From CAYTCZ01 sp964436315 (GTDB taxonomy: Bacteria; Actinomycetota; Thermoleophilia; Gaiellales; Gaiellaceae), in assembly GCA_964436315.1 (NCBI GenBank), contig CAYTCZ010000136.1, positions 1 through 9,806 of the forward strand: DNA of 9,806 nt. The letters run 5' to 3'. Of this stretch, positions 1 through 5,808 are shown in pieces; positions within the stretch are counted from its first letter, which is position 1, and each line of letters begins with the position of its first letter. The position numbers were made by a program, and so were the translations under genes. The notes beneath the pieces were generated by a model. The model was not told the DNA's origin. It saw only the letters and a list, made by a program, of their open reading frames with translations, and searched no databases.

Positions 1-306
1 GGGTTGCCCAGAGCTCTCTCGGGCGCTCGCCTACCAGCAACCGAAGGGACTGGAAACCCAATCAGTAAGAAACGATCAGGCGGAGGCCGCTACAGCTACT
101 TCCGCGCTACGACCACAGGTGAACGCGTCAAGATCGTAAAGCGCTGGCTTGACCCGACTGACCCGAGCCATGAGACGTTCTGGTCGGTGGACGACGAAGG
201 CAACTTCTGGCTCGAGGACGGAACCGAGTACGCACCGGCCGAGCCTCCTCAGGAACTCATCGATCGCCACCAGGCGTGGATCGAGTCGCGCTCCAAGCCG
301 GTCTGA
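1..306 (+). CDS. Hypothetical small protein, possibly cut at its 5' end
   Basis: I do not recognise this protein. The frame is open from the first base of the window to a TGA at 304-306. The only early recognised start codon is TTG at 4, so the gene may begin upstream of the window. From about residue 20 the translation looks like a real protein: a basic, glycine-rich segment (SKKRSGGGRYSYF), then an aromatic and acidic stretch (KRWLDPTD, FWSVDDEGNFWLEDG, EYAP) and an amphipathic C-terminal helix (ELIDRHQAWIES). There is no signal peptide or membrane span. An internal ATC at 61, which would give M-SKKRSGGG, lies 12 nt after GAAGGG; an ATC start would be rare and I do not favour it. A GC-rich hairpin follows 8 nt after the stop, which supports a real gene end. 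Coding status is likely; function is unknown. Confidence 0.55.
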   Translation, partial: GLPRALSGARLPATEGTGNPISKKRSGGGRYSYFRATTTGERVKIVKRWLDPTDPSHETFWSVDDEGNFWLEDGTEYAPAEPPQELIDRHQAWIESRSKPV

Positions 307-314
307 CTCAAGAA

Positions 315-338
315 AGGCCCGGAAGGATGTCCGGGCCT
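315..338 (+). terminator. GC-rich hairpin after the first gene
   Basis: AGGCCCGG at 315-322 pairs perfectly with CCGGGCCT at 331-338 across an 8-nt loop. The stem begins 8 nt after the TGA at 304-306. There is no T-tract after it, so it would be a U-less terminator of the kind often seen in high-GC actinobacteria, or an mRNA 3'-end stabiliser. The stem is seen directly; the role is inferred from its position. Confidence 0.55.
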
Positions 339-350
339 GCGGCTGTGGCC

Positions 351-400
351 GGCAAGCAGCGACAGCTGGATACCTGTGCTCTCTATCAGCTGTGGCTGCC
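351..400 (+). other. Second imperfect stem-loop in the 307-480 spacer
   Basis: ACAGCTG at 362-368 pairs with CAGCTGT at 387-393. After a bulged G at 369, ATA (370-372) pairs with TAT (384-386) around an 11-nt loop. The stem extends outward: AGC (358-360) pairs with GCT (395-397) and GGC (351-353) with GCC (398-400), leaving a 4-nt bulge at 354-357. It sits between the first terminator-like hairpin and the AT-richer stretch upstream of the helix-turn-helix gene. It may be a second terminator or a small structured element. Nothing coding is visible in 307-480. Confidence 0.35.
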
Positions 401-466
401 AAAAGTCAATCCTCAATTGACCCCGGCAAAGTCATTAGATTCAGCAGTCAACTGAGGTCTCCCGAC

Positions 467-472
467 TACACT
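467..472 (+). promoter_or_regulatory. -10 box (TACACT) for a leaderless HTH gene
   Basis: TACACT fits the actinobacterial TANNNT -10 consensus and ends 8 nt before the GTG at 481, so transcription would start at or within a base or two of the start codon. No Shine-Dalgarno precedes the GTG. No good -35 lies 16-18 nt upstream. The same spacing recurs at five other genes in the window, which raises confidence. Confidence 0.55.
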
Positions 473-480
473 GGCCTCCC

Positions 481-846
481 GTGGACGAGAAGCACGAAGA
501 ACTTTTGAGAACCGCCTCCGCCGTGTCGTCGACGGCCCGGCTCGCTGCGATCGCTCACCTTGAAGCCCGAAAGAGAGCTCGGGAGGCAATGGTGCGAGCC
601 GTCCAGGGCGGCTGCTCGCAGACCGCTGTTGCGAAGGCGGTCGGCGTGACGAAACAGCGGGTCAAGCAGGTCCTCGACCAGGAGGCGAAGCGCAAGGACA
701 TGGACGAGGAGGACTACGACAAGCTGATCATGTCGTTCCCGCCTGCCGGCCTCACCTCGCGGGAGTTGATTGCCTGGACAGAAGGGCAAGAACCGGAGGT
801 CAACGAGGACGGCGATCGCCCTCGCGCCGTCTCCGATCGCCGCTAG
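481..846 (+). CDS. Small helix-turn-helix DNA-binding protein
   Basis: This is a 121-residue, highly charged soluble protein. Residues 1-43 look helical (KHEELLRTASAV, ARLAAIAHLEARKRAREAMV). A helix-turn-helix follows at about 45-66: CSQTAVAKAVGVTKQRVKQVL has the spacing typical of sigma-region-4-like or Xre/MerR-like recognition units (helix A-x-A-x-A, turn at VGVT, recognition helix KQRVKQVL). The tail is acidic (MDEEDYDKLI; later EPEVNEDGD) and holds a second short segment, LTSRELIAWTEG. It probably binds DNA as a small transcription regulator; the target is unknown. The GTG start at 481 is chosen because a TANNNT box lies 8 nt upstream and no start with a Shine-Dalgarno exists. It stands alone, 89 nt before the lipoprotein start. 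I see no sigma-2 domain or ligand-binding domain, so it is not a complete sigma factor or a classical one-component regulator. Confidence 0.75.
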   Translation: MDEKHEELLRTASAVSSTARLAAIAHLEARKRAREAMVRAVQGGCSQTAVAKAVGVTKQRVKQVLDQEAKRKDMDEEDYDKLIMSFPPAGLTSRELIAWTEGQEPEVNEDGDRPRAVSDRR

Positions 847-872
847 TTCAAGTCACCGTTCTGAGCTCACCA

Positions 873-920
873 CGTCGCCCACAGGTCGTCAGGCGACGAA
901 TCCGAGCGGCGACTTGTCGC
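873..920 (+). promoter_or_regulatory. Alternative hairpins in the lipoprotein gene leader
   Basis: CGTCGCC (873-879) pairs with GGCGACG (892-898) over a 12-nt loop. The arm GTCGCC (874-879) could instead pair with a second GGCGAC at 908-913. A GTCGC at 916-920 can pair with GCGAC at either 893-897 or 909-913. The pairings are mutually exclusive, as in an attenuator, but may only reflect repeated GC-rich hexamers. There is no T-tract. It lies between the HTH stop and the ATG at 935. Confidence 0.25.
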
Positions 921-934
921 ATCTCAGGGTGTGC

Positions 935-1816
935 ATGAGCGACAGCCCAAGCGGTCGGTTTCCTCTCCTGACGGATCGCAGACGGTCACTTCAACTCGCG
1001 CTACTCGTGGGTCTTGCGCTGCTGGTTGTGGTCGCGGCTGCCTGCGGTGGATCGAGCGACGAAGACACGCTCGCCGAGGAGGCGAGCACGCCGACTGACG
1101 AACCGGTACCCACGGAGGAAGCGCCAGCCGAATCGGGCCCAGCGGTGCCCGTCGGACCGCTGCCTGCTGACAGGCCTGGCAGCCGCAGCGACCTGTCGAT
1201 GGAGCTTCCGAGTGGTGCGACGCTCGATTACACACTCGTACTTCCCGATAACTTCGTCCCGGGCGAGGCGCATCCGACGTTGCTCGCTCTTCCCCCCGGA
1301 GGACAGGGGCAGGCCGAGGTCAACTTCGCCGTCGATCTCTACTGGGGAGCCGAAGGCCGCGAGCGCGGCTGGGTTGTCGTCAGCCCTGTCGCCCCAGAAG
1401 GCCAGCTCTTCTTTCGGGGCTCCGAGGTGCTCATACCCGAGTTCCTTCACGAGTTCGCTTCCTTGTACCCGCCCGAAGGGGATCGGTTCCACGTCTCGGG
1501 CGTGAGCAACGGAGGCTTGAGCGCGTATCGCGTTGCGCTCAACAGCCCGGAGCTCTACCAGTCCGTTCTCGCCGCACCCGGTCATCCTCCGACCGAGCAG
1601 GACTCAGAGCGTCTCGACCGCCTTGCCGGGGTGATGCCGGTAGCGATGTACGTGGGCGAGAACGACTCTGGCTGGGTCGAGGCGGCTCAGGCCGCCGAGG
1701 CTCGGCTCTCCGAGCTCGGGGGAGACGTTTCGCTCACCGTCTCTCCAGGAGAAGGGCACATCCTGCAGAACATCGGCGGTGCGGAGTTCTACGACTTCCT
1801 CGATTCTGCTCGATGA
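935..1816 (+). CDS. Secreted lipoprotein, alpha/beta-hydrolase (esterase-like)
   Basis: This 293-residue protein starts at the ATG at 935. The frame is open further upstream, but that part overlaps the HTH gene and would place 55 non-conserved residues before the signal peptide. The ATG has a weak AGGGT upstream. Residues 1-17 are basic, 18-36 form a hydrophobic stretch (LQLALLVGLALLVVVAA), and AAAC-GG gives a lipobox with Cys37 as the predicted lipidated residue. An acidic, Pro/Thr-rich linker (about 39-85) precedes the hydrolase fold. A likely oxyanion region is LLALPPGGQG (116-125). The nucleophile elbow is G-V-S-N-G with Ser191, and acid and base candidates are Asp244 (GENDSG) and His275 (PGEGH). 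The order matches the PHB-depolymerase/feruloyl-esterase type (LpqC-like) of membrane-anchored esterases. The natural substrate cannot be told; the protein should act outside the cytoplasmic membrane. Confidence 0.8.
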   Translation: MSDSPSGRFPLLTDRRRSLQLALLVGLALLVVVAAACGGSSDEDTLAEEASTPTDEPVPTEEAPAESGPAVPVGPLPADRPGSRSDLSMELPSGATLDYTLVLPDNFVPGEAHPTLLALPPGGQGQAEVNFAVDLYWGAEGRERGWVVVSPVAPEGQLFFRGSEVLIPEFLHEFASLYPPEGDRFHVSGVSNGGLSAYRVALNSPELYQSVLAAPGHPPTEQDSERLDRLAGVMPVAMYVGENDSGWVEAAQAAEARLSELGGDVSLTVSPGEGHILQNIGGAEFYDFLDSAR

Positions 1817-1861
1817 GCCGCCGCTGAAGCGGTATTGGCGCGTGCCATGAGGTGTGACCTT

Positions 1862-1867
1862 TATCCT
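1862..1867 (+). promoter_or_regulatory. -10 box (TATCCT) for the microprotein gene
   Basis: TATCCT ends 8 nt before the ATG at 1876. No Shine-Dalgarno is present, so a leaderless transcript is predicted. A TTGGCG at 1835-1840 resembles a -35 but is 21 nt away, which is too far to rely on. Confidence 0.5.
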
Positions 1868-1875
1868 CCGCCGAG

Positions 1876-1983
1876 ATGTCAGCGCAAGAGCAGCGGGTCA
1901 ACAACATCGTTCGGCTTCTCGTACTCGTCGTGCTCGTCGGCATGGCGGTCTTCTTCGTGCTGGCCGTGATCGCGTCGTTCTAG
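1876..1983 (+). CDS. 35-residue single-span membrane microprotein
   Basis: The reading frame runs from ATG 1876 to TAG 1981-1983 and encodes 35 residues: a polar N-terminus (MSAQEQRVNNIVR) followed by one continuous hydrophobic helix (about residues 14-35, LLVLVVLVGMAVFFVLAVIASF in two parts LLVLVVLVGM and AVFFVLAVIASF). Ser35 and Phe36-equivalent residues end the chain inside the membrane region, so the topology is probably N-in with almost no outside tail. A TANNNT box lies 8 nt before the ATG. The stop codon overlaps the stop of the convergent acyltransferase gene. The function is unknown; small single-span proteins often modulate larger membrane proteins, but no partner is indicated here. 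It is easily missed by gene callers because of its length. The evidence that it is real is the promoter spacing and the clean polar-then-hydrophobic pattern. Confidence 0.6.
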   Translation: MSAQEQRVNNIVRLLVLVVLVGMAVFFVLAVIASF

Positions 1984-3257
1984 GTGACGGACGTTTCGGC
2001 CTGTTCGTCCTCCCGAGCTGCTCCGTACTCGACGGCGAGTCGCCGAATCGAGTCGGACTCGAGGATCCGCTGCGGGTCGAACGCGACCGTTCTGCGATCA
2101 GCCCGGATGACGAGTTCCAATTGCAGGAGCTTCAGCAAACAGTCTGATAGCCGGCTTTGCCGCGAGCTCTCGTCCTCGAGGTCGGTGTCGATGTTCCTGG
2201 TCTCGGCGCGAGACCTGTCGACGGCCGCTGCGACGGCTTCGTCGAGGACGCGAGTGGTCAGCGAGGTTCTTCCGTCAAGAGCCGCGGCGGCGAGCTCGTG
2301 TGAGACGACCTGTCCAAGGGTAAGAGGAACGGCGTGCCGAAGTGATTCGAGGACGAGCTCGTCGAGATTTGAAAACGGCTCGTCCAGCTGCTTTCCGATC
2401 GAGAGATAGGCAAAGGGACGGCCGCGGGTAAGCGGATCGTACGCAAGGCTGATCATTCGAAGCCTCTGGACCCGCCCGAAGCGGACAAGAATGCGAAGTC
2501 CCGGGCGCAACGGCCCAATCGATCCGTCCGGAGTTGGGCGTCCCTCCGGAAAGAACAGGAATGGCCGGCCGTCCCGAAGTAGGCCGGTGATTCGCTCGAT
2601 GTCCCGGCGGGCACCTTCGATTCGTCTCTGCCAGCCCTCGGCGAACTCGGGCGCTGCGAGATCTTCAGGCGTGTAGTGCTTCCATAGCAGGTCCGCGTAC
2701 TCGCCACGAAGAACCTGAGACGAGGTTTGCGGTCGGTCGAGCCCAGCCTCGACCGACCGCTCCCGGAGCTCGGCGACGATGGTGGGAGGGAGGACCGCGT
2801 CGAGATCTGAATCCGGAGGAATCGACTCGAGCGCTCGGGCGAGTCGCATGACCTTCGCGCCTGGAAACGGGATCGGGTAACAGCGCACGCGCGGGAGAAA
2901 CGGTCCGATTGCGAGCGGCCAGAGGAGGCGCCGGGCACGGATCGGCAGATCTGGTGGGAAGCCGGCGAAGAAGCCGCGCTCGTACATGTCGTCGCGCGGC
3001 GTGAAATGGAGTCGCGGTCTGCGGCGATCGTAGCTCCCGGTGGGGAAGTAAAGACCGCCGCAGATCAACGGGACATCGGTCTCTGCCCGGTGGGTGGAGA
3101 CGAGCACGAGGCCGGGTTCGAGCGGGAAGCGTGGGCCGAGGTACCGGAAGCGGAACGCGGTGCGGATGTACGTCCACATGCTGAGGGCGACGCAGTCGTA
3201 GAGAAGCTCCCACGCCTGTGTCGGGCCTCCGACGTCAGAGTCGATGGTCCCTCGCAT
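1980..3257 (-). CDS. PlsC-like (LPLAT family) acyltransferase
   Basis: This 425-residue protein starts at the ATG at 3257; the frame continues upstream only into the end of the preceding gene. It carries the hallmark motifs of glycerolipid acyltransferases. Motif I is H-x4-D in STHRAETD (His56, Asp61), the catalytic pair. Motif III is FPEG at 236-239 (FLFFPEGRPTPDG), which binds the phosphate of the acceptor. A motif-IV-like segment, RMISLAYDP, lies at about 267-275. Families such as 1-acyl-glycerol-3-phosphate acyltransferase are usually about 200-260 residues. Here some 130 residues separate the motif II area (RGFFAGF, 94-100) from motif III, and about 130 follow motif IV. The insert includes LPPTIVAELRERSVEAG and YADLLWKHYTPED. 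The protein is therefore a divergent, enlarged member whose donor and acceptor are unknown. A basic, aromatic stretch near residues 20-40 (YDCVALSMWTYIRTAFRFRYLG) may be membrane-associated. A TAGCTT box 8 nt before the ATG suggests its own leaderless promoter. Confidence 0.8.
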   Translation of the reverse strand: MRGTIDSDVGGPTQAWELLYDCVALSMWTYIRTAFRFRYLGPRFPLEPGLVLVSTHRAETDVPLICGGLYFPTGSYDRRRPRLHFTPRDDMYERGFFAGFPPDLPIRARRLLWPLAIGPFLPRVRCYPIPFPGAKVMRLARALESIPPDSDLDAVLPPTIVAELRERSVEAGLDRPQTSSQVLRGEYADLLWKHYTPEDLAAPEFAEGWQRRIEGARRDIERITGLLRDGRPFLFFPEGRPTPDGSIGPLRPGLRILVRFGRVQRLRMISLAYDPLTRGRPFAYLSIGKQLDEPFSNLDELVLESLRHAVPLTLGQVVSHELAAAALDGRTSLTTRVLDEAVAAAVDRSRAETRNIDTDLEDESSRQSRLSDCLLKLLQLELVIRADRRTVAFDPQRILESDSIRRLAVEYGAAREDEQAETSVT

Positions 3258-3265
3258 CGGTCGGC

Positions 3266-3271
3266 AAGCTA
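3266..3271 (-). promoter_or_regulatory. -10 box (TAGCTT) for the acyltransferase gene
   Basis: Read on the minus strand, TAGCTT is followed by 8 nt and then the ATG at 3257. There is no Shine-Dalgarno. The box lies in the 43-bp gap after the preceding gene, so the acyltransferase may be transcribed separately from, or in addition to, an operon read-through. Confidence 0.5.
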
Positions 3272-3300
3272 ACGGAACCGCGGGTCGGGCGGTGGACGAG

Positions 3301-3885
3301 CTAGACGCGGACGGTTGAGCCAGGTTCCAGAAGTCGCGCCAGGCTCCGTCCCGAAGTGCAGTCGACGAGCTCGACGGGCACACCGTAATCCGCCAGCCCG
3401 TTTGCGACTTCCTCGACTGGGAGTTTCGGTCGAGGGAAGCCGCTCAGGAAGGAGCGAAAACCGCGGCGCGGGACAGGGACGTAGAGGGCCGACGGATACG
3501 CGTTCGACGCGCGCCAGCCAAGAGCCCCCTCGACCACATTCCCCCAGAGCGACACGGTTCCGACGATTCGATGAATTGCCGACCATCGCCACATGAACGG
3601 TCGCGAGAAGTAGGCTGCCGCCTGGTGTCCGCTCTGGGCGGCGTAGATCCCGCAGCTACACCGCTCGTGGGGGGCCGAGTGAAACGGGAGGCCGGCCCAG
3701 GCAAGCGTCTCGAGGGATCGATGACAGAGTGCTACGGCCTTTCGCTTCGGCAGCCAGATCGCGCGGAAGGCCACCGAGGAGAGACGGAGCTTTCCGTCGA
3801 CCTCGATGACGTCCCAGACTCGCCAGCCAACCGTGGGCTCGACGTAGTCGGGAACCTGAACCAGCGGTTGCTGCGTCAAGCTCAT
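3301..3885 (-). CDS. Cys/His-rich conserved protein with CGIYA motif
   Basis: This 194-residue protein has a pattern I associate with an uncharacterised actinobacterial family: G-W-R-x-W near the start (20-24), an isolated W (44), then C-H (54-55), APHERCSCGIYA (71-82), and V-G-x-V-x-x-W-G (108-115) followed by G-W-R-A (123-126) and an AYP. The cluster Cys54, His55, His73, Cys76 and Cys78 could bind a metal such as zinc or could be redox-active; this is inference. There is no signal peptide or clear membrane span. It has an AGGAGG at 3900-3905, 14 nt before the ATG, which is a long spacing; a second purine stretch (ACGGGA) is nearer. It follows the 48-residue gene by 41 bp and precedes the acyltransferase by 43 bp, so co-transcription is likely. 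No enzymatic function can be assigned. Confidence 0.7.
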   Translation of the reverse strand: MSLTQQPLVQVPDYVEPTVGWRVWDVIEVDGKLRLSSVAFRAIWLPKRKAVALCHRSLETLAWAGLPFHSAPHERCSCGIYAAQSGHQAAAYFSRPFMWRWSAIHRIVGTVSLWGNVVEGALGWRASNAYPSALYVPVPRRGFRSFLSGFPRPKLPVEEVANGLADYGVPVELVDCTSGRSLARLLEPGSTVRV

Positions 3886-3926
3886 GTCCCGTTCGACCGC
3901 CTCCTCACCGTCCGGGCGCCGCGTCT

Positions 3927-4073
3927 CTAAGCAGGTGCTTTCTCCGGTTCTGCAGGCGCCTCGGCGGGCGCTTCCGCCGGCTCTTCAGCCGGCTCCTCAC
4001 GTGGAACCTCAGTTGGGACCGGGCTCTCCAGAGGTTCCACTGTGTACGTCCGTTGCGGTTTACCGATGTCCAC
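3927..4073 (-). CDS. 48-residue Pro/Glu/Ala-rich small protein
   Basis: The gene starts with GTG at 4073, preceded by AAGGGGG with a 6-nt spacing, the best Shine-Dalgarno in the window. The N-terminal half, DIGKPQRTYTVEPLESPVP, looks like a conserved short motif. The C-terminal half is a low-complexity run built from E-P-A-E and A-P-A-E units (about 26-48) ending EKAPA. The tail is probably extended and disordered and strongly acidic. There is no signal peptide, so it should be cytosolic. It lies 41 bp upstream of the CGIYA-motif gene in the same direction. I do not know the function. A longer frame extends upstream to 4250, but it runs into the SGNH gene and has a random-looking Arg/Ser-rich composition, so I reject that start. 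Confidence 0.65.
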   Translation of the reverse strand: MDIGKPQRTYTVEPLESPVPTEVPREEPAEEPAEAPAEAPAEPEKAPA

Positions 4074-4155
4074 GACCGACCCCCTTCGACAGCTCTCATG
4101 CAAGTGTGCCTGCTCGCCTCGGCTCAAGGCAAGAGGTGCCGCTGGAGGCCGACAG

Positions 4156-4986
4156 CTACGCGCCGAACTTGAACGTCCTCTTCCACGTCGCCGCCGCGAG
4201 CTGGCGCTGGCCGGCCAGCGACGGATGGAAGAAGTCAAACGCGGAGACATGCTTCGGCCGGAAGCGGAAGCGGAAGACGGCGTTGCCGTCGAACTTGCAC
4301 CTCGGGAACCGTGCGCAAACCCGAGCGAGCTGTCGGTTGTAGGCGATCACCCGCTTTCGCACGAGTTTTCGCCGGGCGACGTCCGACGGCGCATTCGATC
4401 TTGGATTCGCGAGAAGCGACTGACAGATTCCGAAGAGTCGCCACACGGTGCGTGCCTGCGAGTTGTCCCGGTGGATCTTCCAGAGACGGTTGACGTCAGG
4501 GATGCTGGCGACGAAGACCCGCGAGTTCGGAGCGCTCTGGAAGAAGGCCCTGAGCGCGGCGGTGAACTGGTTTCGGAAGGTCTTCACGGACGTCATCGAT
4601 CCGACGCTCCCGCGGCATGCATCGTTAGCCCCCAACAAGACCGTGACGTACTCGGCCCCGCTCTGTGCCGCCTCGCTCATCTGTTCGCGCATGTCCGCCA
4701 TGTCCGCGCCGATTTCGGCGAGATTCTGGTGATTCCCTGAGATTCCCTGGTTCCTGACGAGGATGCGCCGGTACTGGCTCGCGATTCGGGCTGATGACCC
4801 CGACGACCAGGAGTTCTCCGGTGCGTTGGCGAGCGGACTCGCACCGGTTCCAAACGCCGTCGTGATCGAGTCGCCAACGGCCGCAATTGAATCCGGGTAC
4901 TTCGCCGCCTGCGCCGCCGAAGCGGGCCAGCCCGCAAGAGCGGCCACTCCGAGAATGATCAGCACATACCAATATCCGCGTCGCAC
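4156..4986 (-). CDS. Exported SGNH/GDSL-family hydrolase
   Basis: From GTG 4986 the protein has 276 residues. All four SGNH blocks are present. Block I is A-V-G-D-S-I-T (Ser40 nucleophile), block II is the Gly in NQGISGN, block III is G-A-N-D (Asn121) and block V is D-F-F-H-P (Asp251, His254). The family hydrolyses ester or acetyl groups on lipids and carbohydrates. The N-terminus MRRGYWYVLIILGVAALAG followed by WPASAAQA-AK is a textbook signal peptide, cleaved after an AxA near residue 27, so the enzyme is secreted. Four Cys (124, 188, 224, 230) may form disulfides outside the cell. Starts at 5025 (ATG) and 5079 (GTG) are possible. I choose 4986 because a TACCCT box sits 7 nt upstream and because it gives a compact n-region. 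It is 82 bp upstream of the 48-residue gene and divergent from the SRAP gene. The substrate is unknown. Confidence 0.85.
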   Translation of the reverse strand: MRRGYWYVLIILGVAALAGWPASAAQAAKYPDSIAAVGDSITTAFGTGASPLANAPENSWSSGSSARIASQYRRILVRNQGISGNHQNLAEIGADMADMREQMSEAAQSGAEYVTVLLGANDACRGSVGSMTSVKTFRNQFTAALRAFFQSAPNSRVFVASIPDVNRLWKIHRDNSQARTVWRLFGICQSLLANPRSNAPSDVARRKLVRKRVIAYNRQLARVCARFPRCKFDGNAVFRFRFRPKHVSAFDFFHPSLAGQRQLAAATWKRTFKFGA

Positions 4987-4993
4987 GTGTCCC

Positions 4994-4999
4994 AGGGTA
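4994..4999 (-). promoter_or_regulatory. -10 box (TACCCT) for the SGNH hydrolase gene
   Basis: On the minus strand TACCCT is followed by 7 nt and the GTG at 4986. This supports a start downstream of the longest possible ones. If an ATG at 5025 were the real start, this box would lie within the coding sequence. Confidence 0.45.
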
Positions 5000-5041
5000 C
5001 GCACGGGCTCCGGGGCCCGCAGCATCAGCCGCTCGCCTGCG

Positions 5042-5047
5042 TAGACT
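5042..5047 (+). promoter_or_regulatory. -10 box (TAGACT) for the SRAP gene
   Basis: TAGACT ends 9 nt before the GTG at 5057. That start codon is certain, because SRAP proteins need Met-Cys at the N-terminus, so this box is the best anchor for the leaderless pattern. The presumed -35 area (about 5019-5024) overlaps that of the divergent SGNH promoter. Confidence 0.55.
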
Positions 5048-5056
5048 CGCCGTCCC

Positions 5057-5743
5057 GTGTGTGGACGATTCACAGCCACTGCAGCACCGGATCTCGTCGC
5101 GGAGCGCTTCTCGGTCGAAGTCCCTGAGCTTCATCGCGAGCGGTTCAATATCGCTCCCACTCAGACCGTCCTTGCCGTGCGCCACAGCGAGTCTGGTCGC
5201 GAAGCGCGCATGATGCGGTGGGGCCTCGTCCCGCGCTGGGCGAAGGACGTCTCGGTTGGCAACCGCATGATCAACGCGAGAGCCGAGACACTTGGCGAGA
5301 AGGCAACCTACAAATCGCTCCTCTCAAAGAACCGGTGCCTGATTCCGGCAGACGGTTTCTACGAGTGGCGCGTCGGCGCCGACGGAAAGAAAGAGCCGGT
5401 TCGATTCACGCTCGCCGACGAATCGCTGTTTGGTCTTGCCGGGCTCTGGACAACATGGCTCAACCGCGAGACCGGTGAAGTGGTGGACTCGTGCACGATC
5501 GTGACGACGCGACCGAACTCAGTGGTTGCGCCCGTGCATAACCGAATGCCGGTCATCCTCGAGGCAGCTTCCGAAGACGTCTGGCTCGATGCGGCGGTCG
5601 AGCCGGAACCCGCGATGGAACTCCTTCGCCCGTATCCGCCCACGGCGATGCACCAGCACCTTGCTTCGCGGGCGGTCAACGCCGTCTCGAACGATTCCCC
5701 CGAGATCCTCCGTTCAGAAGCAGCTCAGGCCGAGGCGGCCTGA
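5057..5743 (+). CDS. SRAP-domain abasic-site processing protein (YedK/HMCES-like)
   Basis: This 228-residue protein is a full-length SRAP family member. The family forms a covalent thiazolidine link between its N-terminal Cys and abasic sites in single-stranded DNA, shielding them at replication forks. All key residues are present: Cys2 directly after the initiator (MCGRFT), Asn31 in RFNIAPTQ, Asn73 and Arg75 in MINARAE, Glu103 in DGFYEW, and His161 in VHNRMPVIL. The conserved MRWGLVPRWAK (53-63) and RCLIPADG (93-100) segments are also present. It should act in the cytoplasm on DNA. The start must be the GTG at 5057, because Cys2 becomes the catalytic N-terminus after Met removal. It is divergent from the secreted hydrolase and followed 65 bp later by the kinase-like gene in the same direction; neither neighbour suggests a shared pathway. 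Confidence 0.95.
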   Translation: MCGRFTATAAPDLVAERFSVEVPELHRERFNIAPTQTVLAVRHSESGREARMMRWGLVPRWAKDVSVGNRMINARAETLGEKATYKSLLSKNRCLIPADGFYEWRVGADGKKEPVRFTLADESLFGLAGLWTTWLNRETGEVVDSCTIVTTRPNSVVAPVHNRMPVILEAASEDVWLDAAVEPEPAMELLRPYPPTAMHQHLASRAVNAVSNDSPEILRSEAAQAEAA

Positions 5744-5789
5744 GCTCGGCCGCACGCGGTGAGCGCTGCGCCAAGCCTCCGCCGCTGGC

Positions 5790-5805
5790 TAAGGTCTCCA
5801 GAAGG
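5790..5805 (+). promoter_or_regulatory. -10-like box and Shine-Dalgarno before the kinase-like gene
   Basis: TAAGGT at 5790-5795 fits TANNNT but ends 13 nt before the GTG at 5809, leaving room for a very short leader. AGAAGG at 5800-5805 is a purine-rich ribosome site only 3 nt before the GTG. This gene differs from the leaderless ones in having both elements close together. Confidence 0.3.
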
Positions 5806-5808
5806 CTT

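Noticed and set aside
2..42. GGTTGC/GCAACC stem near the left edge, considered as a tRNA or tmRNA end
   Set aside because: There is no T-arm or anticodon-arm pattern and no CCA. A six-base match over 41 nt is weak.
417..441. TTGACC plus TAGATT as a sigma-70 promoter for the HTH gene
   Set aside because: The spacer is only 13 nt, too short for a normal promoter. TACACT at 467-472 fits better.
770..934. Upstream extension of the lipoprotein frame
   Set aside because: It overlaps the HTH gene and adds 55 residues with random composition before the signal peptide. The ATG at 935 places the lipobox normally.
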